This document shows positions 55,547-64,000 of a stretch of DNA of 64,000 nucleotides, piece after piece. The stretch comes from QVMM01 sp047030855 (GTDB taxonomy: Bacteria > Bacteroidota > Bacteroidia > Bacteroidales > Dysgonomonadaceae): positions 2,232,001 to 2,296,000 of the forward strand of contig JBKYIJ010000008.1 of the NCBI GenBank assembly GCA_047030855.1. The letters run 5' to 3'. Both the position numbers and the translations under genes were made by a program. Under the pieces are notes generated by a model. The model was not told where the DNA came from. It did not search any database and saw only the letters and a list, made by a program, of their open reading frames with translations. The first letter of the stretch is position 1; every line of letters begins with the position of its first letter.

Positions 55547-57895
55547 ATGAAGAAATTATTAATCTTATCTTTAATGATGCTTCCTTCCGTTCTCATGGCA
55601 AGCGAAGCAGACCTAAAAGTCCCGAATCTCGGAAGCGGATATAATATCTTATTGTGGGGACTGCTTATTTTATTACTGGGGATCGCATTCGGGCTGTGGC
55701 AATATATAAGCATCAAAAAACTGCCGGCACATAAATCTATGCTCAATGTTGCCAAAACGATTTACGAAACCTGTAAAACCTACCTGTTACAACAGGGAAA
55801 ATTCCTTATATACTTATTGATAATCATTTCTGTCGTTATGATTATCTATTTCGGTTTTCTTTCCAATCCCGATATTGTAGTGGAAGGACATGTCAGTCGG
55901 GTGACTTTCCTTATATATGTTCTGTTCTGGACAGTTCTCGGAATAGGAGGTTCTTACGGAGTTGCATGGTACGGTATTCGTATCAATACGCTTGCAAATG
56001 CCCGTACTTCTTTTGCATCATTACGTAAACGTCCCTGGGATGTTGTGAATATTCCTCTTAAAGCAGGGATGAGTGTCGGCGTTATGCTGATTACCGTGGA
56101 ACTGATAATGATGCTTGTTATTTTATTATTTGTTCCGGGCGATATGGCAGGTGCTTGTCTTATCGGTTTTGCTATCGGTGAATCTTTGGGAGCTTCCGCT
56201 TTACGTATCGCCGGAGGTATTTTTACAAAAATAGCCGATATCGGGGCGGACTTAATGAAGATCGTATTCAATATAAAAGAAGACGATCCGCGAAATCCGG
56301 GTGTTATTGCCGACTGTACAGGGGATAATGCTGGCGACAGCGTAGGTCCTACTGCCGATGGTTTCGAAACATACGGCGTAACAGGCGTTGCCCTGATTTC
56401 TTTTATTATACTGGCAGTTACCAATGTCGATTTTCAGGCACAGTTTATTGTCTGGATATTCGTTATGCGTTTGTTAATGTTGTTCACTTCCATTTTTTCA
56501 TATTATATTAACAATGCGATTGCTTCGGCGAAATACGGAAAATCTTCCGCATTTAACTTTGAAAATCCTTTGACCGCACTTATCTGGATCACTTCCGTAG
56601 TTTCGATTATTGCTACATATGCAGCAAGTTATTTCCTGATAAAAGACATGGCTGACGGATTGTGGTGGAAGTTGGCAAGTATTATCAGTTGCGGAACTTT
56701 TGCTGCCGCGTTGATCCCTGAAATAACAAAAGCCTTTACCAGCTCCAAATCACGCCATGTGAACGAGGTAGTTACCGCATCACGTGAAGGTGGCGCTTCA
56801 TTGAATATCCTTTCGGGATTGGTTGCAGGAAATTTCTCCGCTTTCTGGAAAGGTTTAATCATAGCCGGACTTATGGCAATAGCTTATCTTGTTTCGATGC
56901 AGGGACTCGATCAGGTAATGTCTCACCCTTCTATTTTCGCATTCGGGCTTGTCGCATTCGGCTTTTTGGGTATGGGACCTGTTACTATTGCAGTCGACAG
57001 TTACGGACCTGTTACCGACAATGCACAATCGGTTTTTGAACTGTCAAGAATCGAATCCATTCCTAATATCTCTGAAGAAATAGAGAAAGATTTCGGATTT
57101 ACACCCGATTTTGAAAAAGGGAAAGAATTTTTGGAAGAAAACGACTCCGCAGGAAATACATTTAAGGCAACGGCAAAACCTGTACTGATAGGTACGGCTG
57201 TAATTGGCGCTACTACTATGATATTCTCTATCATACTTGTATTGGAGAGTCTCGGATTGTTACATATCAGCCTGACCGATGCTCCTATCATTCTCGGTTT
57301 TATTTGCGGGGGTGCTGTGATTTATTGGTTCTCGGGTGCATCTATGCAGGCTGTGACGACAGGAGCGTATCGTGCCGTGGATTATATAAAGAAAAATATT
57401 AATCTGGAAAAAGAAGAGGCTGATATAAAAGATTCTAAAGCAGTTGTCAGGATATGTACGCAATATGCCCAGACAGGTATGTGGAATATATTCCTTGCAC
57501 TTTTGTTTATCACTCTTGCTTTTGCTTTTATCGATCCTAACTTTTTTGTGGCTTATCTTATCTCCATTGCTGTTTTTGGCTTATTCCAAGCCATATTTAT
57601 GGCTAATGCCGGTGGTGCATGGGATAATGCGAAAAAAATTGTGGAAGTTGAGCTCAAAGAAAGAAATACGAGCCTGCATGCGGCAACGGTTGTCGGAGAT
57701 ACGGTAGGCGATCCTTATAAAGATACTTCTTCCGTTTCTTTGAATCCGATAATCAAATTCTCTACTCTGTTTGGTTTATTGGCTGTTGAAATAGCGATCG
57801 AACTGCCTGAATACAGTATGTTTATAGGATTTGCATTCCTTCTGGCAGCATTGGTTTTCGTATACAGATCTTTCTACGCAATGCGTATAAAATAG
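55547..57895 (+). CDS. hppA: Membrane-bound pyrophosphatase (ion pump)
   Basis: 782 aa, about sixteen membrane segments. It hydrolyses pyrophosphate and pumps H+ or Na+ across the inner membrane. The catalytic loop DDPRNPGVIADCTGDNAGD (about residues 244-262) and VGDTVGDPYKDTSSVSLNP near the C-terminus are the two metal/PPi sites. The potassium-sensitivity position reads GNTFKAT, with Lys where K+-dependent enzymes have Ala, so a K+-independent type is suggested, but ion specificity cannot be read safely. Intact. Confidence 0.94.
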   Translation: MKKLLILSLMMLPSVLMASEADLKVPNLGSGYNILLWGLLILLLGIAFGLWQYISIKKLPAHKSMLNVAKTIYETCKTYLLQQGKFLIYLLIIISVVMIIYFGFLSNPDIVVEGHVSRVTFLIYVLFWTVLGIGGSYGVAWYGIRINTLANARTSFASLRKRPWDVVNIPLKAGMSVGVMLITVELIMMLVILLFVPGDMAGACLIGFAIGESLGASALRIAGGIFTKIADIGADLMKIVFNIKEDDPRNPGVIADCTGDNAGDSVGPTADGFETYGVTGVALISFIILAVTNVDFQAQFIVWIFVMRLLMLFTSIFSYYINNAIASAKYGKSSAFNFENPLTALIWITSVVSIIATYAASYFLIKDMADGLWWKLASIISCGTFAAALIPEITKAFTSSKSRHVNEVVTASREGGASLNILSGLVAGNFSAFWKGLIIAGLMAIAYLVSMQGLDQVMSHPSIFAFGLVAFGFLGMGPVTIAVDSYGPVTDNAQSVFELSRIESIPNISEEIEKDFGFTPDFEKGKEFLEENDSAGNTFKATAKPVLIGTAVIGATTMIFSIILVLESLGLLHISLTDAPIILGFICGGAVIYWFSGASMQAVTTGAYRAVDYIKKNINLEKEEADIKDSKAVVRICTQYAQTGMWNIFLALLFITLAFAFIDPNFFVAYLISIAVFGLFQAIFMANAGGAWDNAKKIVEVELKERNTSLHAATVVGDTVGDPYKDTSSVSLNPIIKFSTLFGLLAVEIAIELPEYSMFIGFAFLLAALVFVYRSFYAMRIK

Positions 57896-57915
57896 GACTA
57901 ACTTATCATTTAACT

Positions 57916-57950
57916 AAAAGAGGGAATAAAATTTTATTCCCCTCTTTTAA
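57916..57950. terminator. Terminator between hppA and the MATE gene
   Basis: AAAAGAGGGAATAAA (57916-57930) with TTTATTCCCCTCTTTT downstream; one extra C forms a bulge. Convergent genes on both sides. Confidence 0.78.
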
Positions 57951-59278
57951 TTTATACTTTTTTGGTTTGCCAGTTTCCTTTTTTTCAGATAGATGTAAGA
58001 CATGATAAGCAGAATTCCCCAGTAAATATATTCAACGGTCCAGCAAACGGCAACGGACGATTTTTTATAATATATAATATAGAAAATTCCTATTAGGTAA
58101 AACACCATCGTAATTGCTTCCAGAAGAAGGGCTTTAGCCGTATTTCCTGTTCCCGATATGGAGTTGAATAATACGGTGCTGATACTAATCATAGGTAAAG
58201 CGCCTACCAACACCAACAGCGGGAGTACAGTATCCTGCACTAATTGAGGATTGTTTGCCGATGCGATCAGTGATATCCATAATTTGGGGGCTATTACGGT
58301 TATTATAACGAATACTATAATTATAGCGAGGTTCATTAAAGCTATCCGTTTTATTAGAGGCAAAACTTTTGTGGTTTGTCCCGCACCCATAGTATTTCCT
58401 ACCAAAGTGTTGGCGGTTGTGGAAAGGGCATTCATCGGTATGAAGAATATCATATACAGACTTCTGACAATAGTCGTTATAGCCAAATCCATTTCGCCGT
58501 GATTCTCGATAGCCAGAAAGAATATAAACCACGTGGAGTTGGAAACGGCATATTGTATCATTGTGAAAATAGATATGTGCAGAATGCGTCCGATAATCGA
58601 GAAATCGAATTTCGGTTTTTTCAGTCCGTATTTTTCAAGATCGACGGTTTTGTAAGTATATACAATAAAGAAGATTACAGAAGAAATCTCGGATAATACG
58701 GCTGCTATTCCTGCTCCAGCAACGCCCATTTCGGGAAAACCGAATTTTCCGAATATCAGCAGGTAGTCGGCGATCGTGTTTATTACAGCCATTACAATTG
58801 CGTTGAGCGTAAGCACCGATGTACGCGCTATTCCGACGTAAAAGGCTCTGAACATGACGTTGATAGACGAGAAAAAGAAACCGAAAGTCCGCCAGTTCAG
58901 ATATTCTTCGGCTGCCTCATATACGGCATGCGATTTCATCATCACCGGAAGAAAATGGGAAGAAATGTAAGACGTAAATATGAACAGGATTACTGCCAGT
59001 ATTTCGAGAAATAAAATGCCTTGCAGCAGAATATTTCCTATTTCTGTATATTGTTTTTCGCCGTTACGCCGGCTGATCATGATCTGAGCGCCCACGCTGA
59101 ATCCGAAAATCACCATGAATATGGCAATGTAGTATATTCCCGCCAGTCCGACCGCACCGAATTCTACGGGACCGACGCGTCCCAGAAATATGGCAGAGGT
59201 AATTTGTATTACGTTTTGAGCAAGCAACCCCAGAATGATAGGAAGGCTTACCTTGAGTATATCTCTATACGAGTACAT
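57947..59278 (-). CDS. MATE family efflux transporter
   Basis: 443 aa, about twelve membrane segments. LPIILGLLAQNVIQITSAIFLGRVG at the N-terminus and a second similar half (about 230 on) fit the MATE two-bundle fold; SVGAQIMISRRNGEKQ and NTLVGNTMGAGQ are the loops of each half. Substrate unknown; often cationic drugs or flavins. It is not near the glycan operon, so I do not read it as its flippase. Single gene. Confidence 0.9.
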   Translation of the reverse strand: MYSYRDILKVSLPIILGLLAQNVIQITSAIFLGRVGPVEFGAVGLAGIYYIAIFMVIFGFSVGAQIMISRRNGEKQYTEIGNILLQGILFLEILAVILFIFTSYISSHFLPVMMKSHAVYEAAEEYLNWRTFGFFFSSINVMFRAFYVGIARTSVLTLNAIVMAVINTIADYLLIFGKFGFPEMGVAGAGIAAVLSEISSVIFFIVYTYKTVDLEKYGLKKPKFDFSIIGRILHISIFTMIQYAVSNSTWFIFFLAIENHGEMDLAITTIVRSLYMIFFIPMNALSTTANTLVGNTMGAGQTTKVLPLIKRIALMNLAIIIVFVIITVIAPKLWISLIASANNPQLVQDTVLPLLVLVGALPMISISTVLFNSISGTGNTAKALLLEAITMVFYLIGIFYIIYYKKSSVAVCWTVEYIYWGILLIMSYIYLKKRKLANQKSIN

Positions 59279-59290
59279 AAAATTCTAATA

Positions 59291-59331
59291 AAAAAATATG
59301 CGGTATAGTTGAATAAACTTACCGCATATTT
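59291..59331 (-). terminator. Terminator of panC-panD
   Basis: AAATATGCGGTA (59294-59305) pairs perfectly with TACCGCATATTT (59320-59331). On the minus strand it follows the panD stop by 21 nt and ends in a T-run. Confidence 0.82.
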
Positions 59332-59352
59332 GTATAGACATTATTGTAAATG

Positions 59353-59706
59353 TTATTTAATAAGCTTATTCGTTTTCGTGTCGGGAAAAACAATCCACGG
59401 TTTGAACTTTTTTGCTTCTTCAAAGTCCATGATAGCATAGGATATTATAATGATAACGTCTCCTTTTTGTACTTTTCGGGCGGCAGCTCCGTTCAGGCAT
59501 ATTGTCCCCGATCCTTTCTCTCCTTTGATCACATAGGTTTCAAACCTTTCACCGTTGTTATTGTCAACGATATAGACTTTTTCGCCTTCTATTATATTGG
59601 CTGCATCCATCAATTCTTCGTCAATGGTTATACTGCCTATATAATCAAGGTTTGCGTCGGTAACGGTTACCCTGTGTATTTTTGATTTTAATCTTTCAAT
59701 TTTCAT
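59353..59706 (-). CDS. panD: Aspartate 1-decarboxylase
   Basis: 117 aa. It makes beta-alanine for pantothenate with a pyruvoyl cofactor formed by self-cleavage between Gly and Ser; here the site is YIGSITIDEELMD, with Gly24-Ser25. KSKIHRVTVTDANLDYIG and GTICLNGAAARKVQ are family blocks. Immediately downstream of panC (12-base gap) in the pantothenate operon. Confidence 0.95.
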   Translation of the reverse strand: MKIERLKSKIHRVTVTDANLDYIGSITIDEELMDAANIIEGEKVYIVDNNNGERFETYVIKGEKGSGTICLNGAAARKVQKGDVIIIISYAIMDFEEAKKFKPWIVFPDTKTNKLIK

Positions 59707-59718
59707 CTTTTCACCTAA

Positions 59719-60567
59719 TTATCTGCAAAAATACGTAATATTATCGATAAGGCGAACATCTCCGCAAAATACTGCAATGCATCCTACCGCATAATCAGTC
59801 TCTTTCCAATCATTAATCGGTTGCAAAGTGTTTCCGTCTACTATCTCCATATATTCCACTTTGAGATACCGTTCTTTATTAATGTTAGCAACTATTTGAT
59901 CTGCCGTTTCCTGAACAGTCCTTTTTTGAAAACTGACAGCGCTTTCTTTTAATGATTCGTATATCTTGGATGCGATATTCCGTTGTTCGGCGGTTAGACG
60001 TTCATTTCTGCTGCTCATTGCCAGTCCGCTTGCTTCTCTCAGAATTGGCATACCTATGATCTGAACAGGCAGGTTAAGCTGTTTTGTCATATTTCGGATA
60101 ATGGCAAGTTGTTGAAAATCCTTCTCCCCGAAATAAGCTTTGTCAGGCTCAACGATGCCGAACAGTCGGCTTACAACTTGGGCAACGCCGTTAAAATGTC
60201 CCGGGCGGAACTTTCCCTCCATTACTTTGTCCAACTTCCCGAAATCAAATTGCCTTGTATCTGGTTCGGGATAGATTTCCCGTTCGGTCGGGGCAAATAC
60301 GATATCGACTCCTGTCCGTTCCAATAACTTTGCGTCTTGTTCGACATTGCGTGGATATTTATCGAAATCATTTTTATCGTTAAACTGAGTCGGGTTGACG
60401 AAGATGCTGACGACCGTAAAATCGTTATCTTCAATACTTTTCTTTATAAGAGATAAATGCCCTTCATGCAGTGCGCCCATTGTGGGGACAAAACCGATTT
60501 GGAGTCCTTCTTTTTTAGCAGTGGAAAGCTCTTTTTCGATCTCTGAAACAGTATGTACTATTTTCAT
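59719..60567 (-). CDS. panC: Pantothenate synthetase
   Basis: 282 aa from MKIVHTVSEIEKELS at 60567; the longer frame from 60612 adds a hydrophobic stretch not found in the family. It joins pantoate and beta-alanine with ATP. GFVPTMGALHEGHLSLIK carries the HxGH motif, VFVNPTQFN, YFGEKDFQQL and SSRNERL (KMSKS-like region) follow. Operon with panD; no panB in the window. Confidence 0.95.
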   Translation of the reverse strand: MKIVHTVSEIEKELSTAKKEGLQIGFVPTMGALHEGHLSLIKKSIEDNDFTVVSIFVNPTQFNDKNDFDKYPRNVEQDAKLLERTGVDIVFAPTEREIYPEPDTRQFDFGKLDKVMEGKFRPGHFNGVAQVVSRLFGIVEPDKAYFGEKDFQQLAIIRNMTKQLNLPVQIIGMPILREASGLAMSSRNERLTAEQRNIASKIYESLKESAVSFQKRTVQETADQIVANINKERYLKVEYMEIVDGNTLQPINDWKETDYAVGCIAVFCGDVRLIDNITYFCR

Positions 60568-60650
60568 TATTGTATTAATAATAAGATAATAACCAAAAAC
60601 CGTGCAAATCAACTAAATATTTGTTGAACGAAGAAATAAATTTATGTAAT

Positions 60651-61568
60651 TTAATATATGCGTAATAAACTTGGTTGTATAACAAATCCTATCCTGATAC
60701 GATGATGGTATTTATTAAAGAAGAGCAGATTCTCTCCATAACCGTTATAGTATTCAACGAACAGGTGCTGATTCTCTTTCTTGAATATCCGATATGAAAA
60801 ATTGATCGTAACGTTATGATCGAAGAATTTACCAGCTCTTTTTGTTAACAATAGTCCTAAATTCAATCTTCTGTTATTGTAGTCGACACCGAAGTGTCCC
60901 CAGCCTTTATAACTTGCGATGTTCTTATTGTTTTCGCCGTCTACCAATGGAATCCAGAGTTTACCCTGTACGTTCCAGTGCCTGTTTAATGTTAGTATCG
61001 TACCTAAACTGATCTTGTTCCAGCTTCTTGAATCTTCTTTGTCTTTTCCGTTCGATTCGTGTTCCAACTGAAAGAAAACAGTTCCTAAAAAACGATTGTT
61101 ATGAGAAAGCACTTTTCCTATCCCCAGAGTTGGATTAAAGTTTATATCTCCAAAGGGGAAGGATTCTTTATATATATCCCAGTATGCCAGCTGCGTATAT
61201 GTGATGAATAAATACGTATTGAAAGGCAGTACGCTGTTTGTAACCCTCTGCATAAAACTGATCTGGAATTTTGCGTCGGAATTATCTTCCGTTGGCTTTA
61301 CACCCACAGCAGTTCCGGTTACAATATAGTTATTCTTATAAATTCCGAATGAAGGAAGATCGTCGAATGCTTGTCGGATACTGTCCGCGTTGTTTAGTTC
61401 GGGCGTCGGTTTGAAAACGGACTCGATAATCAGATCCGTTTTATTTTTGAGTACAATATTTACAGAATCGTAAGGAATCGTGTCAACAGCATTTATCTGT
61501 GGCTGTTGCCCCAAACACTTAATACTGAATGATATAATGATAAAAAGTATTATTCCTGTTCTATACAT
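60651..61568 (-). CDS. pldA: Outer-membrane phospholipase A1
   Basis: 305 aa. Signal peptide about 1-20 (KCLGQ). The catalytic segment EHESNGKDKEDSRSWNKI has the His-x-Ser of the OMPLA active site (HESNG) and the downstream Asn (NK), with terminal barrel strands near IRIGFVIQPSLL. It hydrolyses outer-membrane phospholipids, mostly after envelope damage. Single gene between panC and a YkgJ-type gene. Confidence 0.85.
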   Translation of the reverse strand: MYRTGIILFIIISFSIKCLGQQPQINAVDTIPYDSVNIVLKNKTDLIIESVFKPTPELNNADSIRQAFDDLPSFGIYKNNYIVTGTAVGVKPTEDNSDAKFQISFMQRVTNSVLPFNTYLFITYTQLAYWDIYKESFPFGDINFNPTLGIGKVLSHNNRFLGTVFFQLEHESNGKDKEDSRSWNKISLGTILTLNRHWNVQGKLWIPLVDGENNKNIASYKGWGHFGVDYNNRRLNLGLLLTKRAGKFFDHNVTINFSYRIFKKENQHLFVEYYNGYGENLLFFNKYHHRIRIGFVIQPSLLRIY

Positions 61569-61600
61569 ATTGCTTCTTTATAAAAGGGATACAAAGGAAA

Positions 61601-62092
61601 CTATTTTTTTGTCAAGTCCACTAATACTTTGTATGCTATCGGGCAAGTTTCAGAATTTTTCACAGTTAATTTATATATCTGACTGAATTTTTTTCTGTCG
61701 GTATGCGGATATTCCCTGCAAGCCTTCGGTCTTACTTCGTATATTGAACAATAATTATCCTCCATTAGAAACGGGCAGGGCATTATTCTGAAAACATAAT
61801 CGCCGTCTTCGTCTATCCGCATATACTCCTCTACAATCGTGGAAGGCTTTGTTTTAAGATGTTTCGAAATGCGTTCTATGTCTTTATCCTGTATGGCGGG
61901 TCCAAGTGTTCGGCAGCAGTTGGCACATGACAGGCAGTCTATTTCCGAAACGGCTTCTTCATGGATGGATTGTATTTCATAATCCATTTTTTCCAGTCTT
62001 TTCTTGTTCTTTTTGTAAAACAGAAGAAAGTCGGGTTTGGCTTTTTCTGATAAAAGTTTCAGATTGTCAAGTATCTCAGAAGTCTCTTTCAT
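61601..62092 (-). CDS. YkgJ family cysteine-cluster protein
   Basis: 163 aa. Two zinc- or iron-binding-like Cys groups: LSCANCCRTLGPA (about 54-66) and CPFLMEDNYCSIYEVRPKACREYP (about 105-128), the UPF0153/CxxCxxCC signature. Function not established. It overlaps the asparaginase gene by 17 bases at its 5' end, so translational coupling with ansA is likely. Confidence 0.9.
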   Translation of the reverse strand: MKETSEILDNLKLLSEKAKPDFLLFYKKNKKRLEKMDYEIQSIHEEAVSEIDCLSCANCCRTLGPAIQDKDIERISKHLKTKPSTIVEEYMRIDEDGDYVFRIMPCPFLMEDNYCSIYEVRPKACREYPHTDRKKFSQIYKLTVKNSETCPIAYKVLVDLTKK

Positions 62093-63128
62093 CGGGACGG
62101 GTAATCTCTCCGGCTAAAGGAACGCGCATTCTTATAACTATATCTTCTTTCGAATAGTTGTGCCCTATTAAGTACATTAGTTTTGTAATGGCCGCTTCCA
62201 CGGTTGAATCATAACCGCTGATTACTCCTGCTTTCAGCAGTTCCTGTCCTGTCTGGTAGCGTTGCATCTCCACGCTTCCCGTTGCGCATTGAGTAATATT
62301 TACGACAATGACGCCTCTTTTGGTGGCTTCTGTAACGGCATCTATAAACCATCTTAACCTTGGTGCGTTTCCAAGTCCATAAGTTTCTAATACTACGGCT
62401 TTTATTCCTTTAATCGAAAGTATGGATTCTACAGCCTGCCTGTTCATGCCGGGAAAAAGTTTCAGGATGATAATATGTTCATCCATTGCATAATGGAATA
62501 TCGTTTTTTTATCCTGAACAGGCAGTATGTTTTTTCTGTCATAACGGATATGAATGCCCGATTTGGCAAGGTAGGGATGATTGTAAGAATAAAAAGCATT
62601 GAAGTTGTCTGCATTCACCTTGGTAGTCCGGTTTCCTCTTAAAAGATAATTCTGGAAAAAGATACATACTTCGGGTACTATCGGATTTCCGATTATGTCT
62701 TTTTCCGCTGCGATTTCCATTGCAGTGATCAGATTTTCTTTCGCATCTGTACGCAGCTTACCGATAGGTAGTTGTGAACCTGTGAGAACAATGGGCTTGT
62801 TGAGGTTCTCAATCATGAAACTCAGTGCCGATGCCGTATATGCCATCGTATCAGTTCCGTGCAGTATAACAAACCCGTCATGATCGGCATAATTTTTTTC
62901 TATTATGCGAACAATTTCTTTCCAATGCTTTGGCGCAATATCGGATGAGTCAATAACGGGATCAAAAACTATAGTATCGACAGAAAAGCGAAGTCTGTTC
63001 AGTTCGGGCAGGTGATTGTATATATGACTGAAGTTGAATGCTTCCAGCGTTCCTGTTTGCGGATTTTCGACCATACCGATAGTACCACCCGTATAAATCA
63101 GAAGAATTTTAGCATTCGAATCAATCAT
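62076..63128 (-). CDS. ansA: Type I (cytoplasmic) L-asparaginase
   Basis: 350 aa. It hydrolyses asparagine to aspartate. LLIYTGGTIGM is the first Thr-active-site motif and FVILHGTDTMAYTASALSF the second; DAKENLITAMEIA and VLETYGLGNAP follow. No signal peptide, so the cytoplasmic AnsA type. Aspartate made here could feed the neighbouring pyrB/pyrI, panD use, but that is inference. Confidence 0.94.
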   Translation of the reverse strand: MIDSNAKILLIYTGGTIGMVENPQTGTLEAFNFSHIYNHLPELNRLRFSVDTIVFDPVIDSSDIAPKHWKEIVRIIEKNYADHDGFVILHGTDTMAYTASALSFMIENLNKPIVLTGSQLPIGKLRTDAKENLITAMEIAAEKDIIGNPIVPEVCIFFQNYLLRGNRTTKVNADNFNAFYSYNHPYLAKSGIHIRYDRKNILPVQDKKTIFHYAMDEHIIILKLFPGMNRQAVESILSIKGIKAVVLETYGLGNAPRLRWFIDAVTEATKRGVIVVNITQCATGSVEMQRYQTGQELLKAGVISGYDSTVEAAITKLMYLIGHNYSKEDIVIRMRVPLAGEITRPDERDF

Positions 63129-63252
63129 AGTTTGCTGACAATCTTTTTTGCAAAGATAATTTTATTAATCTTACTAAATGATGTTGTTTGTTGGTTTTGT
63201 AGCTGTGTTTTGTGTTAATATTTATTAATATTAAGGGGTTTTGCTGATTATT
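63129..63252. other. Short AT-rich gap before pyrI
   Basis: 124 bases between ansA and pyrI with no clear motif. Confidence 0.35.
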
Positions 63253-63714
63253 TTATATCAAAATGATATCATCTTTCTGTATTTTTATATCACAATATAA
63301 ACATTTTAACTCTATATTATTTCTATCTGTAATTTCGAACTTGGTTTGCATGGGTTCGTTATTAGTTATGCATTTCGGATTATTACATCTGACGATATTC
63401 GTGATGATTTGCGGTAATTCAACATGTTTTTTTTCAATGACTTTATAGTCTTTTATAATATTCAGAACTACGTTTGGTGCGATAAGCGCTATTCTGTTCA
63501 GTTCGTCCTGAGCAAAAAATTTGTCGGCTATCTTTATAATACCTTTCCGTCCCATTTTTTTGCTTTCAAGGTTATTCCCTATTGTAATAGGATTCTTTAG
63601 TTTCTCGAGTTCCAGAAGCGACACTACTTTGAATACCTGATCGGACGGTATATGATCTATTGCCGTTCCGTTTTCCAGAGCAGCTACTTGCAGTTCTTTT
63701 CTTTGTTCTTCCAT
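63253..63714 (-). CDS. pyrI: Aspartate carbamoyltransferase regulatory chain
   Basis: 153 aa. It binds CTP/ATP and, through a zinc domain, contacts the PyrB catalytic trimer. GTAIDHIPSDQVFKVVSLL is the allosteric-domain start; the zinc ligands are CNNPKC and CLYC near the C-terminus. It follows pyrB by 15 bases, the usual order pyrB-pyrI. Intact. Confidence 0.95.
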   Translation of the reverse strand: MEEQRKELQVAALENGTAIDHIPSDQVFKVVSLLELEKLKNPITIGNNLESKKMGRKGIIKIADKFFAQDELNRIALIAPNVVLNIIKDYKVIEKKHVELPQIITNIVRCNNPKCITNNEPMQTKFEITDRNNIELKCLYCDIKIQKDDIILI

Positions 63715-63729
63715 AATCTTTCTTTTGTT

Positions 63730-64000
63730 TTATTCAATGTCGATTGCGAGACTGTCACATATAATGGCTTGCCGCGTAAACACCCCGTTTTTTGCCTGCT
63801 CGAAGTAATACGCTTTCGGATTGTCGTCGATATCACGTTCTATTTCGTTTACGCGAGGGAGAGGGTGTAATATTCTCAAATTTTCTTTCGATTTATTCAG
63901 CATTTCTTTTTTCAGAATATATACGTTCTTAACTTTTTCGTACTCCATCAGATCGGTGAAACGTTCTCTCTGTACGCGTGTCATATACAGGATATCCGCT
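63730..64000 (-). CDS. pyrB: Aspartate carbamoyltransferase catalytic chain, 3' part only
   Basis: The C-terminal about 90 residues; the reading frame runs off the window at 64000. YMTRVQRERF (about 219-228 of the family) and LRILHPLPRVNEIERDID, with the catalytic His-Pro-Leu-Pro-Arg carbamoyl-phosphate/aspartate loop, are diagnostic, then KAYYFEQAKNGVFTRQAI. Pyrimidine synthesis, partner of PyrI. Confidence 0.92.
   Translation of the reverse strand, partial: ADILYMTRVQRERFTDLMEYEKVKNVYILKKEMLNKSKENLRILHPLPRVNEIERDIDDNPKAYYFEQAKNGVFTRQAIICDSLAIDIE

Noticed and set aside
58185..58532. 115-aa and similar ORFs inside the MATE gene
   Set aside because: They lie in other frames within a well-supported transporter and show no family features; treated as shadow ORFs.
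57947..59278. MATE protein as flippase of the glycan operon
   Set aside because: It lies 38 kb away in another unit and has the MATE rather than Wzx repeat pattern.
1..64000. CRISPR array, insertion sequence or rRNA operon
   Set aside because: I saw no regularly spaced repeats, transposase-like protein or rRNA sequence anywhere in the window.

Overview
The window is chromosomal DNA of a Bacteroidales bacterium, most likely from the Dysgonomonadaceae/Porphyromonadaceae side (family placement is inference). Supporting signs are the fused SecDF, a C10 protease with a type IX secretion sorting domain, PCMD and DUF3316-type surface proteins, the methylmalonyl-CoA mutase pair, the B12-dependent ribonucleotide reductase, the leu operon order leuA-leuC-leuD-leuA2-leuB, and repeated promoters of the Bacteroidetes type (TTTG, about 19 nt, TAnnTTTG).

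Layout. 0.1-1.7 kb: pyridoxamine kinase and a D-Ala-D-Ala dipeptidase lipoprotein. 1.8-5.8 kb: mutA-mutB. 6.2-9.7 kb: topoisomerase IV subunit A and a DUF3316-like protein. 9.7-20.1 kb: an eleven-gene leftward surface-glycan operon with six glycosyltransferases, a Wzy-like polymerase and the four genes for GDP-D-glycero-D-manno-heptose (hddC, gmhB-like, gmhA, hddA). 20.2-26.6 kb: porin, MFS transporter, dolichol-phosphate-mannose-synthase-like enzyme, serine dehydratase, and yicC-gmk-nadD. 26.66-28.70 kb: initiator tRNA, a small AT-rich segment with two secreted unknown proteins bounded by two near-identical hairpins, and a second CAT tRNA. 28.8-36.2 kb: the leucine operon, preceded by a 21-codon leader peptide with three tandem CTC Leu codons and a terminator hairpin, i.e. 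a transcription attenuator; an acyltransferase gene sits inside the operon. 36.3-43.4 kb: proC, the C10 protease, crcB, secDF. 43.6-50.8 kb: nrdJ, a 23-codon ORF with a perfect Shine-Dalgarno, three small envelope genes, miaB, a beta-barrel and a PCMD lipoprotein. 51-57.9 kb: an acyl-CoA:carboxylate CoA-transferase (which with MutAB fits succinate-to-propionate fermentation), two CE12-type esterases and a membrane pyrophosphatase. 57.9-64 kb: MATE exporter, panC-panD, outer-membrane phospholipase A, YkgJ-type protein, asparaginase, pyrI and the 3' end of pyrB.

An important caveat: at least a dozen genes are broken by one-base length changes, mostly in A/T runs (mutA twice, the 10.8 kb glycosyltransferase twice, gmhB-like, the wzy-like gene twice, leuB, nadD, crcB, the C10 protease and others). 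Because these include housekeeping genes such as nadD and each is restored by a one-base change, I read them as homopolymer sequencing errors and annotate the genes as whole loci, while flagging every site. The most interesting biological signals are the leucine attenuator, the GDP-heptose glycan operon without a visible flippase, the acyltransferase inside the leu operon, and the SD-led micro-ORF at 46.4 kb.
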